Source of the DNA: Paenibacillus sp. JCM 10914
GTDB lineage: Bacteria; Bacillota; Bacilli; Paenibacillales; Paenibacillaceae
Direction: 5' to 3'
Length of the DNA stretch: 64,000 nt
NCBI RefSeq assembly: GCF_001315105.1
Contig: NZ_BAZR01000004.1
Span: forward strand, 186,001 to 250,000
In this document: positions 48,297 through 57,426 of the stretch, piece after piece
Position numbering within the stretch: the first letter of the stretch is position 1
How the letters are laid out: each line of letters starts with the position of its first letter
The notes under the pieces: generated by a model
Databases searched by the model: none
Seen by the model: only the letters and a program-made list of their open reading frames with translations
Told to the model about the DNA's origin: nothing
Position numbers and translations under genes: made by a program

Positions 48297-49349
48297 CTAC
48301 AATAAAATTTCGGCAATCGCGACATCGACTTCTTTGGAAAGGTCGACGAAACGCGGACCAACCTGAACGAGAGGACGGAAATAGTCGGAGGGGTGGTTCA
48401 TGACGATGATCCCGGATTCCCCATTCGTTAATTCTACCTTCTTGCCAATAAAGTTCGGCAGCATTTGTTGAATGAAGGCATGCGTTGGTTTGCCGTTCAA
48501 CTTCCCGAAGCTAAGGCCGTATAACTCACGCAGTACGGTGAGCAACTGCTGCTTCGATTGGTACACCCGATTTGTGGTCATGGCGCTATATACGTCGGCA
48601 ACGGCACAGATGTGAGCATAGGGGTGAATCTGCTCTTCGCGCAGTGCTCTCGGATATCCGCTGCCGTCGTCCCGTTCATGGTGCTGCAGGGCGACGGTGG
48701 CCGAGATCTTGTCATCCATCGATTCGGAGATGATTTCATAGCCATAAATCGTATGAAGCTTTACCGCCTCGAATTCTTCCGGCAAGAGTTTGCCGGGTTT
48801 ATTCAGGATATCGCTTGGAATTTTACATTTTCCGATATCATGCAGATAACCGGCAGTTCCAATGTGGTAAGCTTCGTCTGATGCATAGCCCATCCAATTC
48901 GCGATGTAGTAGCACAGCATGCCAACTTGAATAGAATGCCGATATGTATAGTCGTCTTTACCGTTAAACAGAAGCAGCAGGGATACGACGTCGGAATGCT
49001 CATTCAAGGAGTTGATCAACGGCTGAAAGGAATCATCGACCACAGAGGAATTGAACCGGCCGGTTTCGGCTGCTTCAGAGAATAAGGTCGAACAGCCGTC
49101 AAACGCCAACTGGAAATGGGGCAGTAAATTGTGATAAGCATCAGATAGGTCCGATTGTGGATCCGTTGTAATTGCAACCTCGCGCTGCACGATTTCGATA
49201 TAATCGATACCGTGTTGTTTCAACTTCGATATATCTTCGCTTCGAATGCTCGTCCCCTTCTTGAGGACATGAAGGCCGCTCTGGTTGTAAGCATCTTGCT
49301 GCATTTGATCGCCGGGTATCAGGTCTGTGACATGTACTCTCAAAATCAT
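48297..49349 (-). CDS. HD-GYP domain phosphodiesterase
   Basis: A 350-aa protein. Residues 1-55 form a small N-terminal unit (VTDLIPGDQMQQDAYNQSGL) shared with the HD-GYP protein at 52724. The HD-GYP domain (about 125-300) has YRHSIQVGMLCYYIANWMGY, AGYLHDIGKCKIPSDILNKP, LQHHERDDGSGYPRALREEQ and CAVADVYSAMTTNRVY, with all HD and GYP residues. Such proteins hydrolyse cyclic-di-GMP. The C-terminal 50 residues resemble a PilZ-like or beta extension (KVELTNGESGIIVMNHPSDY). The gene ends at the shared terminator. Confidence 0.9.
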   Translation of the reverse strand: MILRVHVTDLIPGDQMQQDAYNQSGLHVLKKGTSIRSEDISKLKQHGIDYIEIVQREVAITTDPQSDLSDAYHNLLPHFQLAFDGCSTLFSEAAETGRFNSSVVDDSFQPLINSLNEHSDVVSLLLLFNGKDDYTYRHSIQVGMLCYYIANWMGYASDEAYHIGTAGYLHDIGKCKIPSDILNKPGKLLPEEFEAVKLHTIYGYEIISESMDDKISATVALQHHERDDGSGYPRALREEQIHPYAHICAVADVYSAMTTNRVYQSKQQLLTVLRELYGLSFGKLNGKPTHAFIQQMLPNFIGKKVELTNGESGIIVMNHPSDYFRPLVQVGPRFVDLSKEVDVAIAEILL

Positions 49350-49427
49350 TGCACCTCTTGCCCATAATTAAAAGTTTAAAACTATCTTAGCAAGAAAATA
49401 CTGGATTGACAATGACGGAATACAGAC

Positions 49428-50162
49428 TTATTGCCTAGTCACAGGGTCCCAAGGTCCGGTCTGATGACCTTTCCATTCCGAACCATCGTCCCATATCTCT
49501 TTTTTCCAGATGGGAACGGTGCGCTTCAACTGCTCGATTGCATACCGGCTGGCATGATAACAGTCATCGCGATGCGGTGAGGAGACAGCAATGACGACAC
49601 TCGTATCACCAATACCAACGGTGCCGAGGCGGTGAGAGATGGCACACAAGGCTCCATTCCAGCGAGCAGTAATCTCGGTGCAGATTTGATTCATTTCTTT
49701 CAAAGCCATCGGGATATATGCTTCATAGTCCAAGGTTATCGTACGCTGCGCGCCCGTCATTTCCCGGGTCGTTCCGACAAAAGCAAGCGTTGCGCCATGG
49801 TTTGCATGATGAACCTTGGCCATCGTCTGCTCAACCGATAACACATCATGCGTAATTAGACATTGACCATCTTCCGATAAGGCCTGTCTCTGTTCCTCAC
49901 CTAATCCATCTCCTCCGGAAACCGGCGGTATGAGTGCAACTTCATCACCGGGTTGAATAAGCTGGTCAGCCAAGGCATATTCTTGATTGACTGCCACAAA
50001 AGCCATTTCAAATTGGGATTGCGCATCAGGATAAGCTTCTGATAGAAGCAACTTCAAATCGCCAGCTGCTAGAGGCAGCGTGGGAACGTTAAATGTAAGG
50101 AAAGAGGTGCCGATACGATCGGCAAGCCCGGCAAACAGTAGTATAGAAACAGTTGTCGACAT
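49428..50162 (-). CDS. MoaD-MoaE fusion: molybdopterin synthase in one chain
   Basis: A 244-aa protein. Residues 1-84 are MoaD (VSILLFAGLADRIGTSFLTF, AFVAVNQEYALADQLIQPGD, DEVALIPPVSGG). Residues about 100-244 are MoaE (ITHDVLSVEQTMAKVHHANH, GATLAFVGTTREMTGAQRTI, ISHRLGTVGIGDTSVVIAVS, and the catalytic lysines in VPIWKKEIWDDGSEW). MoaD needs a free C-terminal Gly-Gly thiocarboxylate, but here Gly83-Gly84 is followed directly by a linker. M. tuberculosis MoaX is a similar fusion that is cut after the Gly pair. Start at ATG 50162 (GAGGTG six bases before) rather than two codons upstream. No other moa genes are in the window. Confidence 0.9.
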   Translation of the reverse strand: MSTTVSILLFAGLADRIGTSFLTFNVPTLPLAAGDLKLLLSEAYPDAQSQFEMAFVAVNQEYALADQLIQPGDEVALIPPVSGGDGLGEEQRQALSEDGQCLITHDVLSVEQTMAKVHHANHGATLAFVGTTREMTGAQRTITLDYEAYIPMALKEMNQICTEITARWNGALCAISHRLGTVGIGDTSVVIAVSSPHRDDCYHASRYAIEQLKRTVPIWKKEIWDDGSEWKGHQTGPWDPVTRQ

Positions 50163-50273
50163 GAACATCACCTCGTAATTCTTCTGGGCTACAATATACC
50201 ATATTCTTCGCTAAAATGTTATGCTTGAAAGACCGGTAAAATATCTAGGTAATCCTTGGGAGGGAGCCGCCAG

Positions 50274-51710
50274 ATGCAGATTAATAGCAGCAATAAGAAG
50301 CTTACCATCTTGTATACGAATGATATTCACAGCCATTTCGATAGGATGAGCAGTGTGGCGGCACTTATTTCCCGGGAAAAGAAGGCAGCTGAAGGTGAAG
50401 TCCTCGTATTGGACATAGGTGATCATATGGATCGAGCGGCCGTTGCAACTGAAGGTTCCATGGGACAGGCCAACGTGGATGTCATCAATCTGACAGGATA
50501 CGACGCCATCACGATTGGCAATAACGAAGGTTTGACCCTTCCCTATGATATTCTTGAGACTGTGTATGCCGGGCTTCAATGTCCGGTGGTTTGCTGCAAC
50601 ATTAAGGAAACCGAATCGGCTCGCCCGCCCTCATGGATGAAGGAACGTGTTATTTTGGAGAAGAGCGGGTTGCGGATCGGGCTTACGGGTGCTACCGCTG
50701 CGTTCTCGGGGTTCTATCATTTGTTAGGCTGGGAAGCTGAAGAGCCCTTATCGGCAATCCAGGAGCAGGTGCTAAGTCTTCAGGACAGCCGTTGTGATCT
50801 CATCATCGTCTTGTCTCATTTAGGTTTAAAGACGGATAAATTAATGGCGGAGCAGATCAACGGAATCGATATTATTCTGGGCGGTCATACCCATCATGTA
50901 CTAGAGCAGCCTTTGACAATCGGCGATACAACTGTATGTGGTGCAGGTAAGTTCGGTCAATATGTCGGGCGGCTCGTTATGGAGCGTCCTGATTCAGAAG
51001 AACCCTTCACCTGTATCGACGGGAGACTGCTCGCTGTTGATACGAGCCAAATGGAGCCAATTGTTGAGCAAGCAATCATGAAGCACCATGAACTGGCAAC
51101 GGAAAGATTAACAGAAGCGGTTGCAATTATTGATCGCGATCTGCCGATTCACTATGAACAGGAGTCGCCATTTGCCAATCTGCTCGCGCAAGCGGTGCTG
51201 CACCATACGGGTGCTGAGCTTGCTATCGTCAACTCCGGCCAACTGCTTGGTCCATTGCCGGCAGGCGAGATTAGCACGGGGATGCTGCATGCGCTTTGTC
51301 CCTCCCCTATCAATCCCTGCCACGTAAGGTTAAGCGGGGAACATATATATCATGCACTCGAAGAGAGCCTGCTGCAGGAGTTTAATAATAAGAAGATTCT
51401 AGGGTTTGGTTTCCGGGGATATATATTAGGCGCGCTCGCTGTGTCTGGCATTCATGTTCACTACAATCCGGAAGGAACTTCCTATCATAAAATTTCCCGA
51501 ATCGATATTCAGGGAAAGCCGATGGATCGGCAGCAAGAATATGTCGTAGGAACACTCGACATGTTCACATTCAAGATTGGCTATGAAACGCTGGCACAAG
51601 GCAAGGATACGGTATATATGCTGCCCGATTTCATAAGGGATTTGCTTCGCAATGAATTATCACGTCCAGGGTCGCTTGAGGAGACAATGATCCCACGCTG
51701 GATATCTTGA
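50274..51710 (+). CDS. Bifunctional metallophosphatase/5'-nucleotidase (YunD-like)
   Basis: A 478-aa UshA-type protein without a signal peptide. The N-terminal calcineurin-like domain has TILYTNDIHSHFDR, VLDIGDHMDRAAV, ITIGNNEGLTLPYD, IIVLSHLGLKTDK and LGGHTHHVLEQPL, giving all metal ligands. The C-terminal 5'-nucleotidase domain (about 290-460) has LAQAVLHHTGAELAIVNSGQ and PINPCHVRLSGEHIYHALEE. Cytoplasmic YunD-type proteins of Bacilli match this layout. ATG 50274 has GGGAGGGAG before it. Divergent from the moaDE fusion; its usual neighbour yunC is at 24094. Confidence 0.88.
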   Translation: MQINSSNKKLTILYTNDIHSHFDRMSSVAALISREKKAAEGEVLVLDIGDHMDRAAVATEGSMGQANVDVINLTGYDAITIGNNEGLTLPYDILETVYAGLQCPVVCCNIKETESARPPSWMKERVILEKSGLRIGLTGATAAFSGFYHLLGWEAEEPLSAIQEQVLSLQDSRCDLIIVLSHLGLKTDKLMAEQINGIDIILGGHTHHVLEQPLTIGDTTVCGAGKFGQYVGRLVMERPDSEEPFTCIDGRLLAVDTSQMEPIVEQAIMKHHELATERLTEAVAIIDRDLPIHYEQESPFANLLAQAVLHHTGAELAIVNSGQLLGPLPAGEISTGMLHALCPSPINPCHVRLSGEHIYHALEESLLQEFNNKKILGFGFRGYILGALAVSGIHVHYNPEGTSYHKISRIDIQGKPMDRQQEYVVGTLDMFTFKIGYETLAQGKDTVYMLPDFIRDLLRNELSRPGSLEETMIPRWIS

Positions 51711-51780
51711 TACCCCCTACTATCTTCCTTTGTCCGAGCATACATATGAGGAGGACAAAGGTTAAGGAAGGGGATGCAAG

Positions 51781-52605
51781 ATGGACTTTATAACATCCAT
51801 TATTTTAGGAATCGTAGAGGGGCTCACGGAGTTCATTCCCGTATCTTCTACCGGGCATATGATTCTGACAGCGAAAGTGCTCGGATATGAGGATCAGTCA
51901 CCCATTATGAAAACTTTCGAGATTGTGATTCAGTTGGGAGCTATTCTTGCCATTGCTATCGTTTATTGGAATCGCATATTAACGCTGCTTGGCTGGAGCC
52001 GCAGCGAACCGCTGTCCCGGGAACCTGCTCGCAGACGCTTAAACTTGCTGCACGTGTTTTTGGGGATTGCGCCGGCGCTGATCGTCGCTTTTTTTGCAAG
52101 GGATTTTATCAAAGGTCTGTTTAATGCCCATACGGTTCTATATGCCCTTGTAGCGGGCGGGATTTTTATGATATTTGCGGAATGGTACAATAAGCATAAG
52201 GTGAAGGTAACTTCACATGATTTGGATGATTTGACATATAGACAGGCGTTATTGATCGGCGTCTATCAGATTATCTCCGTACTATGGCCGGGCTTTTCCC
52301 GTTCAGGGTCTACGATTTCTGGAGGGATGCTCAGCGGCGTTAGTTATAAGGCATCGGCTGATTTTTCCTTTTTAATCGCGATTCCTATCATGTGCGCTGC
52401 TTCCGGCTATGAGTTGCTTGATTCATACCGAAATTTTACTTCAGATACGATTGGCGTATTTTTGGCCGGATTTATCGTTTCGTTTGTCGTTGCTTATTTT
52501 GTCGTCCTGGCCTTCATGAAGCTCATACAGAAGATACGACTTACTCATTTTGCCATTTACCGGTTTGTTCTTGCCGCTATATTTTGGCTGTTTATCATGC
52601 ACTAG
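51781..52605 (+). CDS. uppP: Undecaprenyl-diphosphate phosphatase (BacA/UppP)
   Basis: A 274-aa membrane phosphatase that recycles undecaprenyl pyrophosphate for wall synthesis; extra copies give bacitracin tolerance. It has both family signatures: IVEGLTEFIPVSSTGHMILT near the start with the catalytic Glu and Ser, and VLWPGFSRSGSTISGGMLSG in the second half with the catalytic Arg. About eight membrane segments. GGGGATGCAAG precedes the ATG at 51781; the gene is 70 bases past the yunD-like stop and may be co-transcribed. Confidence 0.93.
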   Translation: MDFITSIILGIVEGLTEFIPVSSTGHMILTAKVLGYEDQSPIMKTFEIVIQLGAILAIAIVYWNRILTLLGWSRSEPLSREPARRRLNLLHVFLGIAPALIVAFFARDFIKGLFNAHTVLYALVAGGIFMIFAEWYNKHKVKVTSHDLDDLTYRQALLIGVYQIISVLWPGFSRSGSTISGGMLSGVSYKASADFSFLIAIPIMCAASGYELLDSYRNFTSDTIGVFLAGFIVSFVVAYFVVLAFMKLIQKIRLTHFAIYRFVLAAIFWLFIMH

Positions 52606-52723
52606 AGAGTGCAGGTAACGCCTTAAAACAACGAACCGGGCTTCTTCGTATAGCCTCTATGAATAAGGGGCGCTTTAAACATCCCACACAACATGTATGA
52701 TGAATAGCAGAGGAAGTGACGGA

Positions 52724-53808
52724 TTGCGTCTTATACCTACTAAAGCGTTGAAGCCGGGAATGGTTCTGGGTAAAAAAATATACAACAGTGACGGTTTGAT
52801 CCTGCTTGCTGATGGCGTGAAATTAACGGATGCCCTAATTCGTCGCCTCGGGGGACTTGAGCTCGGTTATGTATATATCGAAGATGCATTGACGGATGAT
52901 ATCAACGTCCCTGAATTGTTGTCCGAAGAGACAAGGCTGGGCGCGATTCGTTCGATTCGAACCAGCTTCAAGAATCTGGAGAGCAAGCCGGAACTCAGGG
53001 GAAGCTTCCATCATCTAGGCAAAACCTTTTCCGGGATGATGGAGTCTATCATCGATGAAATCTCGGATCACGAACAGACGATGGTTCTGTTAACAGATAT
53101 GAACACCAACGATTATAATTTATATCGGCATTCTCTGAACGTTTGCTTGTACTCCATCGTGCTTGGCGTGTCCTACGGTTATAATCGGGAGGAATTGCGA
53201 CATTTAGGGCTTGGAGCCTTGCTGCATGATATTGGCAAGACTCGAATATCGCAGAAGCTGCTGCATTATCCTGGACGGTTGACGGATGAAGAGTTTCGAG
53301 AGATTCAGAAGCATGCGGAATATGGATTCCAGATCTTGAAGGACGAGCCCAATATCCCGTTATTATCCGCCCATTGCGCACTATCACACCATGAGCGTCT
53401 GGATGGAAGCGGGTATCCAAGAGGCTTAAAGGGCCGGAAATACCTGAGTACGCCAAGTGGATCGCGATTACGGACTCGTATGACGCAATGACCACACAGC
53501 GGGTATACAAGCCTGCCTTGCTGCCACATGAAGCCGTAGAAGTTATGTATACCGGATCGGGCACGTTATATGAGCAGAGATATCTTGCTTTATTTCGGGA
53601 TCGGGTTGCTATCTACCCGCCCGGCATATCGGTGAAATTGCATACAGGCGAGAGTGGTGTGGTGTCGAGGATTCATGCCCATGTTCCTCATCGTCCGGTT
53701 ATTCGAGTGTTAATGGACGCAGAGGGTACTGAGCTGACAACACCGTACGAGCTGGATTTGTCCGAATCCTTAACGATCATGATTGCAGCCATCGCACAAA
53801 ATACGTAG
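52724..53808 (+). CDS. HD-GYP domain phosphodiesterase (frameshifted near 53434)
   Basis: Adding one C at GGGCCGG (53431-53437) joins two pieces into a 361-aa protein. The N-terminal unit LIPTKALKPGMVLGKKIYNS and the C-terminal region (VKLHTGESGVVSRIHAHVPH) match the HD-GYP protein at 48297 in layout. The core has YRHSLNVCLYSIVLGVSYGY, GALLHDIGKTRISQKLLHYP, LSHHERLDGSGYPRGLKG and, past the repair, ITDSYDAMTTQRVYKPAL. TTG at 52724, ten bases after GAGG, starts the protein where the family starts; ATGs at 52697 and 52700 are less well supported. MMPL follows by 31 bases. Confidence 0.85.
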
Positions 53809-53839
53809 CTTGACATGTAATTCCTAAGGAGGTTGACCC

Positions 53840-56104
53840 GTGAAACATCAAGGCCATTCAACATCGCTGCGAGCATGGGGGCGGCAAATTTTCCGCTACC
53901 GTAAAGCCATCGTTGTTGTTTGGCTTATTTTGTTCTGTACCTTGCTGCCATTTGCCTTCAAGCTCCCTGGTATGCTGCAGCACAACGGGTTTACGCCTCA
54001 GTATAGTCCTGCTCAAGTCGGTATCGACAAGCTTGAAGAGGGATTGGGATTGTCTGCTACCTCACTGGAAATTGTAGTTGTGAGTCAAGAGGGGGAGAAC
54101 CTGACGACGGGCACAGCTCAAAGACGGATTTTAACCGAACTGGAGCCTTTGCGATCAAGCCCTTACATTAGAGATATTTACATGAACATGTCGACACATC
54201 GAGCAGGAATGGATCATATCGTGTCCGTGACCGCGCTGCTGGAGCTAGATGCATCGGATGCACTGAAGCAGTTCGACCAGATACGGGAAACCGTGCCGGA
54301 CATGGCGGGCTTAGATACATACATCACGGGAAATACGGCTGTCTTCGCCGATATGAACCAAGCTGTAAAAAGCGATATTATTCGCGCCGAGCTGATTGGC
54401 ATTCCTGCCGCATTGCTCATCCTGCTTGCGGTGTTCGGCACACTGACAGCGGCCATACTTCCGCTGATCTCGGGAATCGTTAGCGTAATCGTGACCATGG
54501 GAGCTCTTTATTTTGTAGCCCTGATCGACGGTTCGATCAGCAATTTTCTGCCCAATGTCGTTACGATGCTCGGGCTGGCTTTGGGTATTGACTATGCCTT
54601 GATGATCGTAAGCCGCTATAAAGAAGAACTGCACGCGCATCAAGGAGACGTTGAGAAGGCGCTGGCGGTAACCTGTGCTACGGCGGGCAAGGCCGTGATG
54701 TTTTCCGGTGCGGCGGTGCTGATCGGATTCGTTGCCATGAGATTTATCGATCTGCCCATCCTTCATTCCTTCAGCCTGGGCGGGATCACGGTGGTTCTGT
54801 TGTCTGTACTGGCGGGGAATACGCTGCTGCCGGCGCTACTGGCGCTGCTTGGACCACGAATTCATGCACTGCCCGTGTTGCCGGCTAAATATCGGATGCT
54901 CCGTACCCGAACGTCTTCGGGTTTCTGGCGGAAGATTTCCAGATTCGTCATGGCCCGTCCCGTTACGATATCAATCATTGTTATCGGGCTGCTGCTCATG
55001 GCCCTTCTACCGGTTCGGAACATGAATATAGCCATACCGGCCGCGGAAGTGCTGCCTCCTGCATATGAATCCCGTTATGGCAACGATCTGCTCTTGCAGG
55101 CTTACGATGAACGTGAGCTGAACGCGATCGTTATTGCAGTTGAGCTGCCGGCCTCCTATGAAGATCGACACTCCATTGAGCAGATGAAAGAGTACACCGA
55201 TGAAATCCGATTAATGCCGGGGGTACGACGTGTGGAGAGTTATCTCAGCATCGGACGGAGCTCTGTAGAGGAGGTATCAAGGCAGCTGTCTCGTGAGGAT
55301 ATTCGGCAGCAATTGGAGCAGCATCGTTTTGTGAAAGACAACATGGCGGCTGTGGCGGTCATCCCAGAGTTTCATGAATCTCATTCTATGACAACACAAC
55401 TCGTAAGAGAACTGAGAACGATGGATACCGGCGATCTGACGACTTATGTAACAGGCAGTCCGGCTTATAAGCTCGACATCATCGAGATCATTCATGAAAA
55501 TCTACCCTTTGTGCTCGTGTTTGTGTTTGCTGTAACATATGTCATCCTGCTGGTGGCCTTTCGTTCGATTGTGCTTCCGCTCAAAGCGAGCTTCATGAAT
55601 CTGCTCAGTCTTGGTGCGGGGTTAGGTATTGTGGTCTGGGTATTCCAGGAAGGGTATGGCGCGGATTGGATTGGAGTCTCTTCGACGGGTTCGGTCTTTG
55701 CACTGTTGCCGATCTTGATTTTTTGCGTCGTGTTCGGCATATCGATGGATTATGAGGTGATGTTACTTTCGCGCGTCATGGAAAATTACGAACGAACAGG
55801 GGATAACGAAGCCAGTACTGCCGAAGGACTTGAGAGTACCGGTGGGCTGATCACAAGTGCTGCTCTGATCCTCGCGGTCGTTGTAGGGGCGTTCATCTTT
55901 ACGGACAACGAAGTAATGAAAGCGATCGGACTAGGCTTGACCACAGCCATATTGCTTGACGCAACGGTCATTCGCATACTGCTCGTACCAGCCTTTATGA
56001 AATTATTAGGTAAGGCGAATTGGTGGACGCCAGCTTGGATGTTCGCTGGACATAAACGTTCAGTGAAGAACAGGAGTCGTGGAAGAGACTCGGATCGGGA
56101 ATAG
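53840..56104 (+). CDS. MMPL/RND family transporter
   Basis: A 754-aa protein with two similar halves, each one helix, an extracellular domain of about 130-160 residues and five helices (12 in all). Hallmarks are the RND motif ALGIDYALMIVSRYKEELHA in the first half and VVFGISMDYEVMLLSRVMEN in the second, each with the proton-path Asp-Tyr. It closely follows the pattern of Gram-positive YdfJ-type MMPL proteins that export lipids or hydrophobic drugs. GGAGG precedes the GTG at 53840. It probably forms one transcript with the HD-GYP gene, 31 bases upstream; the substrate is unknown. Confidence 0.9.
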   Translation: MKHQGHSTSLRAWGRQIFRYRKAIVVVWLILFCTLLPFAFKLPGMLQHNGFTPQYSPAQVGIDKLEEGLGLSATSLEIVVVSQEGENLTTGTAQRRILTELEPLRSSPYIRDIYMNMSTHRAGMDHIVSVTALLELDASDALKQFDQIRETVPDMAGLDTYITGNTAVFADMNQAVKSDIIRAELIGIPAALLILLAVFGTLTAAILPLISGIVSVIVTMGALYFVALIDGSISNFLPNVVTMLGLALGIDYALMIVSRYKEELHAHQGDVEKALAVTCATAGKAVMFSGAAVLIGFVAMRFIDLPILHSFSLGGITVVLLSVLAGNTLLPALLALLGPRIHALPVLPAKYRMLRTRTSSGFWRKISRFVMARPVTISIIVIGLLLMALLPVRNMNIAIPAAEVLPPAYESRYGNDLLLQAYDERELNAIVIAVELPASYEDRHSIEQMKEYTDEIRLMPGVRRVESYLSIGRSSVEEVSRQLSREDIRQQLEQHRFVKDNMAAVAVIPEFHESHSMTTQLVRELRTMDTGDLTTYVTGSPAYKLDIIEIIHENLPFVLVFVFAVTYVILLVAFRSIVLPLKASFMNLLSLGAGLGIVVWVFQEGYGADWIGVSSTGSVFALLPILIFCVVFGISMDYEVMLLSRVMENYERTGDNEASTAEGLESTGGLITSAALILAVVVGAFIFTDNEVMKAIGLGLTTAILLDATVIRILLVPAFMKLLGKANWWTPAWMFAGHKRSVKNRSRGRDSDRE

Positions 56105-56261
56105 ATTGGAAGCTGCTTCATTCACACGGAGGTCGTCCATCTGGTGTGATATAATATTAGAATGACATTTATACATGACATCAAATTCAAAACCGTAGAA
56201 TAGATCCAAGGAGTAACCCAGTCTTTCCATCGGTAAATAAAAGAAATAAGGTGAGTGAACC

Positions 56262-57401
56262 ATGAGTAATACAGCACAGCCATTTTCATCTGCCCTAAGG
56301 CCCATTTCTCCAAGTTATGATCCGTGGGATCCCATAACATCGCTGCGAGAGCATGGCATGCATAAGCTTACGAGCGTGGAAATGACGGTGACACATTTAT
56401 GCAATATGCGCTGTGAGCATTGTGCTGTCGGCGATATGCTGGTGATGAAGGAAGCCCCTATGCTTCCGCTGGATATGATGCTGAAACGACTCGATGAAGT
56501 TGAACATCTCCAGACGATCAGCCTGACAGGCGGGGAACCGGCTTTTCTTGGCAAAACAGTGGATCATGTGATCGTGCCGCTGCTGCAATATGCGAAGGAA
56601 CGCGGGATTCGGACGCAGATCAATTCGAATCTGACGCTGGACATCAGCCGATACGAGAAGATGCTGCCTTATCTCGATGTTATGCACATCTCCTTCAATT
56701 ATTTGAACGGAGATGATTTCTATGAGGTGGGATTCGCTAACAGCGCGCGCCCGGTCTCCAGAGAAACGGCTCATAAAATGTACGATACGATGCTTGAGAA
56801 TGCGAAGAAGCTGAGTGACGCAGGCATGTATATATCGGCGGAATCGATGATCAATTATCGTACGCATCAGAAGTTGGACGGCATTCACAGATTGATTAAG
56901 GAGATGGGCTGCAAGCGGCATGAAGTGCATCCGATGTATGCTTCCAATTTTGCCGAGGGGCTGCCCGTTCTGTCATTAGCTGAAACCAAGAAGGCGATTG
57001 AGCTGCTGCTGGACGCTCGTGATCCGGATATGTGGATGCTGTTTGGAACCCTGCCTTTCTATGCGTGCAGCGACAACGAACATGACCTGGAAATCATACG
57101 TCGTCTCCGTCAGGAACCGAATGTGACGGTGCGCAACGATCCCGATGGACGCAATCGGGTCAACGTCAATTTATTTACTGGCGATGTTTACGTAACGGAT
57201 TTTGCTGATATTCCGGCTTTTGGTAATATTAAGGAACAGAAGCTGGATGATATATTTGAAAGCTGGTCGACAGGGCATCCTTTGAATCAGACGGTAAACT
57301 GTTTCTGCGATGCTGCCAATTGTTGCGGACCTAATCTGTTAGTGGCAGATATGTATTATCCTGGTGTAGACTTCAAGTCAAGAAAAGCCAAAACATTCTA
57401 G
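56262..57401 (+). CDS. yfkAB: Radical SAM/CxCxxxxC motif protein YfkAB
   Basis: A 379-aa protein. The radical SAM motif is in VTHLCNMRCEHCAVGDM (CxxxCxxC), followed by the SAM-binding LQTISLTGGEPAFLG. A second cysteine cluster near the C-terminus, VNCFCDAANCCGPNLLVADM, may hold an auxiliary Fe-S cluster and gives the family its name. In B. subtilis this gene was first annotated as two parts, yfkA and yfkB. Substrate not known. An AGGTGAG site lies before the ATG; the gene is 157 bases after the MMPL gene and has its own upstream space. An oxygen-sensitive cluster enzyme would depend on the suf operon. Confidence 0.9.
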   Translation: MSNTAQPFSSALRPISPSYDPWDPITSLREHGMHKLTSVEMTVTHLCNMRCEHCAVGDMLVMKEAPMLPLDMMLKRLDEVEHLQTISLTGGEPAFLGKTVDHVIVPLLQYAKERGIRTQINSNLTLDISRYEKMLPYLDVMHISFNYLNGDDFYEVGFANSARPVSRETAHKMYDTMLENAKKLSDAGMYISAESMINYRTHQKLDGIHRLIKEMGCKRHEVHPMYASNFAEGLPVLSLAETKKAIELLLDARDPDMWMLFGTLPFYACSDNEHDLEIIRRLRQEPNVTVRNDPDGRNRVNVNLFTGDVYVTDFADIPAFGNIKEQKLDDIFESWSTGHPLNQTVNCFCDAANCCGPNLLVADMYYPGVDFKSRKAKTF

Positions 57402-57426
57402 AATTATAGAAAGAAGGCGTGTCCTC

